This document shows, in pieces, positions 43,805-51,989 of a DNA stretch of 64,000 nucleotides. A model generated the notes under the pieces. That model had not been told where the DNA came from. It did no database searches and saw only the letters and a program-made list of their open reading frames with translations. How positions within the stretch are numbered: position 1 is the stretch's first letter; every line of letters begins with the position of its first letter. The position numbers and the translations under genes were made by a program. The DNA is from a bacterium (lineage in GTDB: Bacteria > Auribacterota > JABMQX01): NCBI GenBank assembly GCA_030691545.1, contig JAUYEE010000143.1:1-64000 (forward strand), written 5' to 3'.

Positions 43805-44800
43805 ATGAAGGTCAGAAGCAGCTTCTTGTGGGCGGTCATATTTGTCGGATGTGTCGGGTGGCTCGGGACGGCGGGCGGGGCGTGGATCTGGACGCGGGAG
43901 ACGGGCCAGTTCCGGAATGTGAACGACATCATTAAGGAGAACGCGAGGAAGCAGCTTGAATATGCGGAAGGTTTCGAGAAGCAGGGGGATTTCAAGGGGG
44001 CTCTGCGGGAGTACAAGAAGACGGTGAAGGCGTTTCCGACGGCGCCGGAAGCGGCGACGGCGACGTTCAAGACAGGGGAGTGTTACGAGAAGTTAGGTAA
44101 GCCGGACGCGGCGTTCAAGTCCTACCAACAGGTTTTGGAGAAGTATCCGTCGTTTTCGGACCCGAAGGAGGTGATACGCCGGCAGTTGGCCATTGCGGAC
44201 GAGTACTACAAGGGCAAGAGGCGGCCGTTTCCGCTACTAAAGTTCAAGTTGTTCAAGGCGAGAGGGGCCGCGATCGAGTATTTCAACAAGGTTGTGGAGA
44301 CGGCTCCGTACAGTGAGCTTGCGGCGGATGCGAAGCTCAGCGCGGCGCAGTTGCAGCAGGGAAAGAATCGGTTTGACGAAGCGATTGAGAGCTACGAGTT
44401 CATCCTGGAATATTATCGGAAGACAAAGGCGGCGGAGACGGCGCAGTTTCAGATAGCGATCTGCTATTACGAGAAGGCTCTTCGGGCGCGGTACGATGAG
44501 CAAGCGATCTCGCTTGCGAAGACGCATTTCAACGGTTACGTGGAGAAGTACCCGGAGGGGGAGTTTGTGAAGGAAGCGCGCGAGAAACTGGTCGCCCTGG
44601 ACGAAAAGAAGGCGAGAGGGGCGTTTGAGGTGGGGCAGTACTACGAGAAGAAAAAGGCGTTCCAGAGCGCGATGATGTATTATACGGAAGTGCTTCAGAG
44701 ACATCCCTTGTCGTCGTGGGCTGTGAAAGCGGAGGAACGCATCAGGGAGATGGAGGGTCGAGGCGTTCTGAAACAGGAGGAATCGAAGAAAGCCTCGTAG
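43805..44800 (+). CDS. bamD: outer-membrane assembly factor BamD
   Basis: 331 aa from the ATG at 43805, where the signal sequence KVRSSFLWAVIFVGCVGWL begins; C16 could be a lipobox cysteine (FVGC), though the -3 residue is not ideal. Five or six TPR-like helix pairs follow (EQGDFKGALREYKKTVKAFPTAPEA, RFDEAIESYEFILEYYRKTKAAETAQFQIAICYY, AFQSAMMYYTEVLQRHPLSSWA), as in BamD/YfiO. It helps BamA fold outer-membrane beta-barrels. The operon continues with lptE and holA. Confidence 0.85.
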   Translation: MKVRSSFLWAVIFVGCVGWLGTAGGAWIWTRETGQFRNVNDIIKENARKQLEYAEGFEKQGDFKGALREYKKTVKAFPTAPEAATATFKTGECYEKLGKPDAAFKSYQQVLEKYPSFSDPKEVIRRQLAIADEYYKGKRRPFPLLKFKLFKARGAAIEYFNKVVETAPYSELAADAKLSAAQLQQGKNRFDEAIESYEFILEYYRKTKAAETAQFQIAICYYEKALRARYDEQAISLAKTHFNGYVEKYPEGEFVKEAREKLVALDEKKARGAFEVGQYYEKKKAFQSAMMYYTEVLQRHPLSSWAVKAEERIREMEGRGVLKQEESKKAS

Positions 44801-44855
44801 TGTGGCTCGGTGTTACCCGGCTGACGGCAATCGGAGTGATTTCAAGGAGAATCGC

Positions 44856-45365
44856 GTGAAAACTCGTTCTGTTGCTCGGAAGGTGGGAGTTGGGCTGATC
44901 GCGTGTTGCGTGCTTGCCGGATGCGCGGGCTACCGCGTGGGAACGCTCTTGCCGGAGAAGTACAAGACCCTCAGCGTCCCGATGTTTAAGAATGGGACGA
45001 ATCAACCGAATATCGAGTCGTTGGCGACGAACGCGGTCATCGAGCAATTGAACGTGGACCGCACGCTTCAAGTAACGGACCAGGACCCGGACCTCCTTTT
45101 GGAGTGCACGATTGTCGGGTACACGCGGACGGCGATTCGGTACGCAGAGGGAGTTCGCCCGCAGGAGTACCGGTTGACGATCGGGGTATCGGCCACGCTG
45201 ACGGACGTTCGCGAAAAGAATGCGATCTGGTCGAACCGCCCGATTTCTGGCAACTACGAGTTCCAGGCGGGGGCGGACCTTTATTCCTCGGAGGCGGCGG
45301 CTCTGCCGCTCGTGATGGAAGACCTGGCTCACGACATCGTCGAGGCGATCGTCGAGGGGTGGTGA
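44856..45365 (+). CDS. lptE: LptE-family LPS assembly lipoprotein
   Basis: 169 aa from the GTG at 44856 (AAGGAGA upstream). Lipobox LAGC with C23 (ACCVLAGCAGY), so an outer-membrane lipoprotein. GYRVGTLLPEKYKTLSVPMFKN and the central VIEQL-x-VDRTLQV are the LptE signature. It plugs LptD during lipopolysaccharide export. It follows bamD by 55 bases. Confidence 0.85.
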   Translation: MKTRSVARKVGVGLIACCVLAGCAGYRVGTLLPEKYKTLSVPMFKNGTNQPNIESLATNAVIEQLNVDRTLQVTDQDPDLLLECTIVGYTRTAIRYAEGVRPQEYRLTIGVSATLTDVREKNAIWSNRPISGNYEFQAGADLYSSEAAALPLVMEDLAHDIVEAIVEGW

Positions 45366-45424
45366 ACGATCCCCGCTCCCGTCCTGCAAAACGGTGTGTC
45401 CATTCCCGATAGTTCTTTTCTACC

Positions 45425-46438
45425 ATGAGACGCAGCGAGTTTAGGAAATGCCTGGAAAAGTTGCGCCCTGAGGGAACCTACCTGCTGTGGGGAGAGGAGA
45501 CCTTCCTCAGCGACACTGTCATATCCCGCCTGAAAACATTGGTTCTGGGAAAGGGGGAATCGAGCCAGGCGAATTATGTTGTCCTGTACGCCGGGGAGTG
45601 CCGGGCATCGGACGCAATCGCGGCGGCTTCCAGCCAGTCCTTCTTCGGAACGAAATCCCTCGTGCTGGTGCGAGACATTCAGGAGTTCGCCAAGGGAGAG
45701 CGAGAGGTTTTGAAGGACTACCTGGAGACGCAGCCCCCTGTTGCCGTGCTGGTTCTCACGGATACAACGAAAAAGCGTTACAAAGCGACTTCTCACCCCG
45801 TCGTTCCCAGCGACAAGAGCAAGTTGATTGATGTCTCGCCGCCCTGGGACAACGAATTTGAGGAGTGGGCGCGAGCGCTCGCGTCGGGAAAAAAGAAGAG
45901 CATCACGACCGAGGCGATCGAGGGACTGCGCGAGAACGTGGGATTGAGCATCACGAATCTCGCGATGGAGATCGAGAAGTTAGCTTGCCTTGCCGGAGAT
46001 GAGCGGGAGATCAACGAGGAGCACATCGCAGCCCTTCTCGGAAGGAGCAGAGTCGAGACAGAATTCGCCCTCGCCGATGCGGTAGTTTCAGGAAACCGAG
46101 CGCTGGCTTTGACGCTTCTATCCGACCTGCTGAGAGAAGGTTCCGCCATCCCCAAGATTACGTGGGCTTTTCGGAGGGGGTATGAGACGGTGTGGCGGGC
46201 AAAGGAGATGCTCGAAGGAGGAGCATCCAGCGACAGCGTGGTGAAAGCGCTGAAAATGAGCAAAAGGCAATCCGGCCCGGTGCTCAACGCTGCGAGGGAA
46301 TTTCAGGCGGATGACCTGAGAAAAGCCTTAGGTGTAATTTTCGACGCGGATGTTCGCATGCGCTCGCAGAAGCTGGATGAGCGGATTATTCTGGAAATGT
46401 TGCTTCTGGCGCTGTGCAACCTGCGAGCTGCGGAATGA
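45425..46438 (+). CDS. holA: DNA polymerase III subunit delta
   Basis: 337 aa. LLWGEETFLSDTVISRLK near the start, ARALASGKKKSITTEAIEGLRENVG and the helical C-terminal collar domain (LALTLLSDLLREGSAIPKITWAFRRGYETVWRAKEML) match HolA, which opens the sliding clamp. No Walker A, as expected for delta. The lptE-holA-rpsT neighbourhood is common in bacteria. Confidence 0.92.
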   Translation: MRRSEFRKCLEKLRPEGTYLLWGEETFLSDTVISRLKTLVLGKGESSQANYVVLYAGECRASDAIAAASSQSFFGTKSLVLVRDIQEFAKGEREVLKDYLETQPPVAVLVLTDTTKKRYKATSHPVVPSDKSKLIDVSPPWDNEFEEWARALASGKKKSITTEAIEGLRENVGLSITNLAMEIEKLACLAGDEREINEEHIAALLGRSRVETEFALADAVVSGNRALALTLLSDLLREGSAIPKITWAFRRGYETVWRAKEMLEGGASSDSVVKALKMSKRQSGPVLNAAREFQADDLRKALGVIFDADVRMRSQKLDERIILEMLLLALCNLRAAE

Positions 46439-46481
46439 GCGAGGGCGCCCCGCTGGAGAACATCCAACCTCCGCGATGCAG

Positions 46482-46498
46482 AGTTGCTGGGAGCAACT
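46482..46498 (+). terminator. hairpin between convergent holA and rpsT
   Basis: AGTTGCT-GGG-AGCAACT, 7-bp stem, in the 70-base gap between the two convergent genes. No T-run, so a weak candidate bidirectional terminator. Confidence 0.35.
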
Positions 46499-46508
46499 GA
46501 GAGCCACG

Positions 46509-46826
46509 CTACACGGCTTGTTCGCCGGAAGGGAGGGACGGCGGCTGGGCCGGGGGTGCGCCTGCCGCGAGAGCGTTGACTTTCTGGGCGAGGCGAGACT
46601 TCTGGCGAGCGGCGGTCTGAGCCCGGTAGATGCCCTTCTTGACGCCCTTATCATAAAGGGAGGCGACGGTCCGCAGGAGATTCTGCGAATCCTCCTTTCG
46701 CTGGTCGCTGATGGCGCGCGATAACTTGCGGTGGTGGGTTCGCAATTTCGATTTGAACGAGAGATTTCGCATCCGTCGTTTTTCGTCCTGCCTCATGCGC
46801 TTCTTTGCTGACGGGGTGATTGGCAC
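46509..46826 (-). CDS. rpsT: 30S ribosomal protein S20
   Basis: 105 aa, GTG start behind a perfect AAGGAGG. MPITPSAKKRMRQDEKRRMRN and KGVKKGIYRAQTAARQKSRLAQKVN are the S20 start and end; a Pro/Ala-rich extension of about 18 residues follows the usual end. Binds 16S rRNA in the small subunit. Confidence 0.96.
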   Translation of the reverse strand: MPITPSAKKRMRQDEKRRMRNLSFKSKLRTHHRKLSRAISDQRKEDSQNLLRTVASLYDKGVKKGIYRAQTAARQKSRLAQKVNALAAGAPPAQPPSLPSGEQAV

Positions 46827-46997
46827 TGAGCTCTATCCTCCTTGCATCTATGGGGAATGATGTCCGAAAAACCAACCTCTATGCTGGACAGGGGCTGCTT
46901 GCATCGTCGGGGCGATCCCCTTGTCCACAGTAAACGCGAAACGCTTGTACCAAAAGGCGGGATACGTGTCAACCCATTTCGCGCCAACCGTTATCTG

Positions 46998-47200
46998 TCT
47001 CAAGGACCCCTCTCTGCAACAGCGGATAAGCGCTTCCCAGTTTGACAATGTGTAAGAAGCCGCCTGGCCCTCAGGGCTCTTGGGCAGGATGTTGGCCTGC
47101 TCCTGTTGGAGATAGGCCTTGATGTCGTTGAGGACGGGCACGCTTTCAGCCTGAGGTGAGGGCGGTCGCTTGCCTCAAGGCAAGGCGGGCATGCGCCCAG
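46998..47200 (-). pseudogene. IS66 transposase remnant
   Basis: On the minus strand PVLNDIKAYLQQEQANILPKSPEGQAASYTLSNWEALIR and, one frame over and further left of the element's start, RLALRQATALTS match the C-terminal third of IS66 transposases. A frameshift lies near 47141 and the DDE catalytic region is missing. No terminal inverted repeats were found. Confidence 0.7.
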
Positions 47201-47224
47201 CGCGCCACTTCGGTCGAATTGGGC

Positions 47225-47252
47225 TTGACATCGCGGCGGGGTCCGGCATAAT
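47225..47252 (+). promoter_or_regulatory. sigma-70 type promoter upstream of the integrase remnant
   Basis: TTGACA at 47225-47230, 16-base spacer, CATAAT at 47247-47252. Same spacing and same -10 box as the promoters of the two TA cassettes (30339, 31346), with a related spacer end (GGTCCGGCATAAT here, GGTCGGGCATAAT there). Confidence 0.6.
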
Positions 47253-47337
47253 GAACACCGCATAGAGCCACGCGGGTCTTTCGGAAAAAGCAGTCAGACG
47301 TTTTTGGGGGCATAACGATGACCGGGCCAGGCAGGTT

Positions 47338-47775
47338 GCAGACAGGCCCTTTCATCTGAAGAAGGTCAAGGCGACCCGCGAGAAAGAGCTGGCCGAGGCC
47401 TGGGGGCGTGTTGAGATGCCGACAGCGCTTGATCAAAAGTATCGCAACGTGCCCGGCGAATGGCGCTGGCATTGGCTGTTTCCGCATGAGAGCCGGTCGA
47501 CGAGTCCCCAGAACGGGGAACAGGGCCGGGATCATGTGCGTGAAGCGATTATGCAGCGTGCGGTGCGTCATGCGGTTCGCAAGGCCGCAGCTGTCAAACA
47601 AGTGGGCTGTCATACTTGCGGGCACTCGTTTGCTACCCGTCTGCTTGCCGACAGGTGAGATATCCGCACGGTGCAGCAATTAGTCGGGCCTAACAGCGTC
47701 TGAACCACCATGATTTACGCGCACGCGCTGAATCGGCGAGGCAAGGGTGTCCCAACCCCTGCGGACCTGCTCTAA
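47338..47775 (+). pseudogene. integron integrase (IntI-type tyrosine recombinase) remnant
   Basis: One frame from about 47338 to the stop at 47773-47775 reads as the C-terminal half of an integron integrase: AEAWGRVEMPTALDQKYRN, EWRWHWLFPHESRS (the IntI-specific patch), RDHVREAIMQRAVRHAVRKA, then CHTCGHSFATRLLAD, DIRTVQQLVG, TTMIYAHALNRRGKGVPTPADLL. Two TGA codons (47656 and 47701) interrupt it, the catalytic arginine of HTxRH is glycine, and the LGH histidine is lost, so it is dead. The tyrosine (MIYAH) remains. The N-terminal half is absent. Confidence 0.85.
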
Positions 47776-48048
47776 AATCGCAGGGAGAGCTGCGTGTTAT
47801 GGATTCCGTATGAGGGAATTGGAGTAAACCGCTTCGCGCTGGGTCAACCGCGCTTGTAGCGTTCGTTCGATCACTCACTCCGTGTCGCGATTTTGGTGGT
47901 GTTCCATGTCGAAACAAAGAGATGCTGGTGTGGTCCCATGGCTGTTCGTGAAGGCATGATCATGAGGGAGGGTCGGTGTGAAGCGGGTCCTGGACCTCGG
48001 TCGTGGTGTCGGTGTTGGCGTGTGTGGCGGGCAAGCGGGGCGCTGACA

Positions 48049-49275
48049 ATGCGATTTGCACTCGCTGCGGCTGCCTCTGTAACGACGACCACGGCCTGTG
48101 CCCAGCAGCAGAAGAGCCCTCGCGCTGGGTGGAATTTCGCGTTCAAGCATTTCGTAATCGCGGCGTGGAATCCGCCTGCAGCCACGGAAGCCGAGTACAG
48201 AGTCTACAGGGATGCCGGCTTCAATATCGTGATGAGCCCGCGGTATGCGCTGCCGGACAACGCGCTCGACCTTGCCCAAGAGCACGGCCTGAAGGTCCTG
48301 ATTGATACTTACACGCCAAACGATAAGCCCTGGGGCGGAACAGCAGGCAAATACACGCCCCATCCGGACCATCACCCGGCGACTTTGCCAGAGCTTGTGT
48401 GGCTGCATGAGAGGTACGGGAAACATGCAGCCCTGGCGGGGTATCTATTGGGTGACGACTACGGCAACCTGCCGCAGGAGCTTGTGGAGACGACACAATA
48501 TCTTAGAAAGAACGCCCCGCGTCTTTTCCCGTGGGTCTGCCAGAACGTGATGTCGCCGAAGAGCCTGGCGCAATCGGGCAATCCTATCATGAATCCGCAG
48601 ATATATCCCACGCTCTATCAGAAAAACAGACCCGTGGACGAGCAGGCGCGGCTCTACTGCGAGGGTTTGAACCGGCTGAGGGAAAGCTGCAAGCGGTATA
48701 ATCTCATCATGTGGCCGATGTTTAACGTTGCAGGCGTTGAGAGCGACTCGCTAATTCGGTTTCAGGTTTTCAGCTCGCTGGCCTACGGCAGCCAGGGGGT
48801 GTGGTATTTCGTCTATAGCGGCGCCCTTCAAAGGGGGACCGACTTCAAGTCGCTTGAGGAAGCCAAGGCCAACCTTCGGCCAATATGGGAGACAGCCAAG
48901 AAGGCCAACGCCTGTGTTGCCGAATGGGGGCCGCGTCTGTTGGGTCGTTCAGTCGCGGCGGTCTACCACACGGGATGGTCGTGCGCGGGGGTCAAGAAGC
49001 CGAGCACAGGCCGGTGGGTAGAATCAATGGATGACGACGTGCTGGTCGGCGTACTTACGAAAGACGGCGAATCCCCCCTTGCCGTTGTTGTGGACAAGCG
49101 CGTAGCCCTGCAGGCCGGTGCTGTGCCGGAGCGGGAAGTTACAGTGCGCTTCGGTCCGGCAGTCTCTGAAATCCTGCTTATATCAGGCCGGATGGAGAAC
49201 AGCACAAAGGGCAGAACGATAAAACTTAAGCTTGAAGGGGGCGGGGCACAACTCCTTGTGCTAAGGATGAAGTAG
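48049..49275 (+). CDS. exported glycoside-hydrolase-like TIM-barrel protein
   Basis: 408 aa if the ATG at 48049 (MRFALAAAASVTTTTACA signal) is the start; the ribosome site is weak and the open frame runs back to 47893. FKHFVIAAWNPPAATEAEYRVYRDAGFNIVMSP and GLKVLIDTYTPNDKPWGG, GYLLGDDYGNLPQELVETTQYL, SLAYGSQGVWYFVYSG resemble beta-galactosidase-like (GH42/GH-A) barrels, with possible acidic residues D and E in GDDYGN. Substrate unknown. It adjoins a GNAT gene and the surface-protein cluster. Confidence 0.7.
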   Translation: MRFALAAAASVTTTTACAQQQKSPRAGWNFAFKHFVIAAWNPPAATEAEYRVYRDAGFNIVMSPRYALPDNALDLAQEHGLKVLIDTYTPNDKPWGGTAGKYTPHPDHHPATLPELVWLHERYGKHAALAGYLLGDDYGNLPQELVETTQYLRKNAPRLFPWVCQNVMSPKSLAQSGNPIMNPQIYPTLYQKNRPVDEQARLYCEGLNRLRESCKRYNLIMWPMFNVAGVESDSLIRFQVFSSLAYGSQGVWYFVYSGALQRGTDFKSLEEAKANLRPIWETAKKANACVAEWGPRLLGRSVAAVYHTGWSCAGVKKPSTGRWVESMDDDVLVGVLTKDGESPLAVVVDKRVALQAGAVPEREVTVRFGPAVSEILLISGRMENSTKGRTIKLKLEGGGAQLLVLRMK

Positions 49276-49376
49276 CGCATTGGTTCTGGGGTTGCCCCCC
49301 TCGATGTCTGCGGTGGGCGACAATTCATGGCTGGTCGGGATGACCGCAGACTGCTTTTCCTGAGGTGCTGCAGACC

Positions 49377-49991
49377 ATGACGCCTTCCCACGATCGGGTC
49401 ATTCGGCTCGCCGAATCGCAGCGCCGGAAGGCCGAAGAAACCCTTGCCCGGTCCTTCTTCAACGATCCGATGGCGAGGTACATCCTACCGACAGTCTCCC
49501 AGCGGCTGGGTGGGCTCCGTTGGTTCTTCCGCACGGGCCTGCGCTACGGCCTCAGGTACGGGGCGGTGGATACGACGGGCAACGGGGCCGGGGTGGCCGT
49601 CTGGTTCCGGCCGAACTACACGGCCATGAATTGGATCAGAATGCTCCGCACGGGAATGCTCGCCGCCCCCATGGTGGTAGGCCTGCGGGCCGCCCGCAGG
49701 CTCCTCACCTTCTTTCACTCAATTGACTCGCTCCACGGGCGCTTGGTCCCAGAGCCGCACTGGTACCTATTAAGCCTCGGCGTTGCCCCGGAGCGCCAGG
49801 GCCAGGGGCTCGGCGGCGCGCTTCTCCGTCATGGACTGGAGCGGGCGCAAGCCGAAGGCCTCCCGTGCTACCTCGAGACGACCAACGAGCGGAACGTGCC
49901 GTTCTACGAGAGGCACGGGTTCCGGTTCGTAGCCCAGGGGGAAGTAACGGACGGAGGCCCCCACGTGTGGGCCATGCTTCGGGAGTTTTGA
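49377..49991 (+). CDS. GNAT family N-acetyltransferase
   Basis: 204 aa from the ATG at 49377 (TGAGGTG upstream; GTG four codons earlier is possible). The acetyl-CoA motif LLSLGVAPERQGQGLGGALLRHGL (R/Q-x-x-G-x-G/A) and YLETTNERNVPFYERHGF are diagnostic. A helical N-terminal half precedes it. Substrate unknown. It stands 100 bases after the glycosidase-like gene. Confidence 0.9.
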   Translation: MTPSHDRVIRLAESQRRKAEETLARSFFNDPMARYILPTVSQRLGGLRWFFRTGLRYGLRYGAVDTTGNGAGVAVWFRPNYTAMNWIRMLRTGMLAAPMVVGLRAARRLLTFFHSIDSLHGRLVPEPHWYLLSLGVAPERQGQGLGGALLRHGLERAQAEGLPCYLETTNERNVPFYERHGFRFVAQGEVTDGGPHVWAMLREF

Positions 49992-50278
49992 CGACCGCAC
50001 TGAAGGACGAGGTCACGGGCCTTGCCAGGGAACATCCTGGCCTGCTGCGGCTCCCTTCCCGCCTTCGGCGGGGTGGACGGTTTCGTACAAGCGGTTCCGG
50101 GTGGCAGGTTCGGCCTCCCCTCACCGCAACGGGGCAACCGAGGCACCAGGCGAGTTGGGGTTTGGCCAGACGCCCGGGGTGGGGTCACCCCAGGGCATGA
50201 ACGTCGAGGGGCAGGTTCGGCGAGCTTGCGAGTTGTAACCTGGACCCTCTGGTTCGCGCCTCATCGTCTTTAGACCAT

Positions 50279-51886
50279 CTATTGGCTGTCCCCTTCCACG
50301 GCAACACGATAAAACATGGCTCGCGCGTTGGCCGTGGTATCGGTGTGGATGTTCACCGGTGGCGTGGCGGGGATATCGGCAGCCACAACCGTCCAAAACG
50401 TGTCCAGTACAAGCTTCGTGGAGCGTTCGATTCGGTAGCGTTTGTCGAGAACACTTCGCCATGAGATAACTGCATTGGAGGAGGACTCTACCGAGAATTC
50501 CTCAATGCCAAGATAGGAGGCGGCGTTGATCGGCGAGGTGCCTGCTCCGTATTCCGAAGAATTGGGGAAGCCGTCGCCGTCGATGTCGCCGTCAGGGGTC
50601 ATCGCAGTGGTGTTGGTGACGTAGTTGTACTCGTACCAGTCGGTCAGGCCGTCGGCGTCCGTGTCGTTGGTGGGCGCAACCGCGCCGCCGCGCACGCAGC
50701 GGACGTAGTTGAAAATGCGGACCGCGTCGCCCTGCGGACCGAAGCCAAATGGATAGTCGGCGGGATTGCCGGCCTTGAATTCGGCGCGCTGGGCACCGGC
50801 GCCATGTACATCTGTCCATGTGCCGCCCATATAACCCAGCGTCCGACCGAAAGAGATATAAATGCCTCTCGAGTACGGGCTCGGACCCGTGCCCATAAGA
50901 GTGGTTCCCGTCCAATAAAAGGGATAGTCGGCCGCATTGTTTTCGTTGGTGACCTGGGTGCAACTGAAAATCGGATCAATGGCGGCCGAACCGGTCGTAT
51001 CGGGCGAGCGTGTGTAGTCCACGATACTGTGCAGTTCCTTGGGATTGGGCAGCCGCCAATCCTGCCAGCCTGCGAGGCTCAAGCCTTCCGCGTAGGCCAG
51101 CGCGCCTTGCCAGTTCTTGCCCGCGCCGCTGTCGGCCTTTTGCCACATCAGGCCGGTGGCGTTGTCGGTGATGGTGCCGCCGCCGTTGTCGGCGAAATTA
51201 TTGACGCCGTAACTGGTGTTGCCGCGCACACAGAGCACGAAGAACTTTTTGCCGATGGCATCGGTTGCCGGATATCCCTTGATGCGGCCGTCGGCAAAGT
51301 TCACTCCGAACATTTGGTTCGTTTGAGCGACATACAGGTTGGTAGTGACCCACTGGGCGTCGAGGACGCGCTCGCCGGAGTTCGTAAAGCCATAGGCGAA
51401 TCCGAAATAGTTGGTGTTGATAAACGGGATTGCGCCGATACTGCTTGTTTCCGATGCCTCCTTTCCGTTGAACAGGATGAGCGAATAGAGTTCCTTGAGC
51501 ATGGGCAGGCGCCAGTCGCTGTATCCGCCGTAGTTGGCAGCGTTCATCGTGGCCGGCCGCAACAGAGCCGCGGAATACAGCAGTTTATCGTCGTAAGAGA
51601 GGGAACCGTTGCCGTCAGTGTCCGGGCTGCGCTCCCAGGTCAACCCCGTGTTGTTGTCGAGCACCGTCAACCCGTCGCCGCTGAGCGTGTAGCTCGGCTG
51701 CGTTCCGGCGTACTGCGCGTCCTGCCCGGCATAGGCGGCGCCCGGCGCCGGCGCGGCGATTATGGCATTCGTGCTGTAGCAATTGGTCTGGATGGTATCC
51801 ACGACGACATACGTGGACTGCCCGAAGGCGGATAAGGCCGTCAGCAGCGCAAGCGTAACCGTGACAATCGTTGGTTTATGATTCAT
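50279..51886 (-). CDS. secreted DUF1566 (Lcl) domain protein
   Basis: 535 aa with signal peptide NHKPTIVTVTLALLTALSAFG. Two DUF1566/Lcl_C modules: DNNTGLTWERSPDTDGNGSLSY to SDWRLPMLKELYSL, and DNATGLMWQKADSG to WQDWRLPNPKELHSIVDY. A calcium-binding thrombospondin type-3-like stretch (NDTDADGLTDWYEYN, GDIDGDGFPNSSEY) and a C-terminal beta domain (RYRIERSTKL) follow. DUF1566 is known from Legionella Lcl adhesins binding glycosaminoglycans. A secretion route is not evident. Confidence 0.82.
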   Translation of the reverse strand: MNHKPTIVTVTLALLTALSAFGQSTYVVVDTIQTNCYSTNAIIAAPAPGAAYAGQDAQYAGTQPSYTLSGDGLTVLDNNTGLTWERSPDTDGNGSLSYDDKLLYSAALLRPATMNAANYGGYSDWRLPMLKELYSLILFNGKEASETSSIGAIPFINTNYFGFAYGFTNSGERVLDAQWVTTNLYVAQTNQMFGVNFADGRIKGYPATDAIGKKFFVLCVRGNTSYGVNNFADNGGGTITDNATGLMWQKADSGAGKNWQGALAYAEGLSLAGWQDWRLPNPKELHSIVDYTRSPDTTGSAAIDPIFSCTQVTNENNAADYPFYWTGTTLMGTGPSPYSRGIYISFGRTLGYMGGTWTDVHGAGAQRAEFKAGNPADYPFGFGPQGDAVRIFNYVRCVRGGAVAPTNDTDADGLTDWYEYNYVTNTTAMTPDGDIDGDGFPNSSEYGAGTSPINAASYLGIEEFSVESSSNAVISWRSVLDKRYRIERSTKLVLDTFWTVVAADIPATPPVNIHTDTTANARAMFYRVAVEGDSQ

Positions 51887-51989
51887 AGCGACTCTCTGAC
51901 CACGGCGGGAGGGCGGCGGGTTGCGGCGCCTGCCTGCAAGGAGGGTACGAGATTGCCCTCGGTTTCAGGCGCGACAACTCCGCCGCCCT

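Noticed and set aside
47146..47679. 177-codon minus-strand frame across the integrase remnant
   Set aside because: Its sequence is the shadow of the integrase frame; only its last residues correspond to the IS66 remnant.
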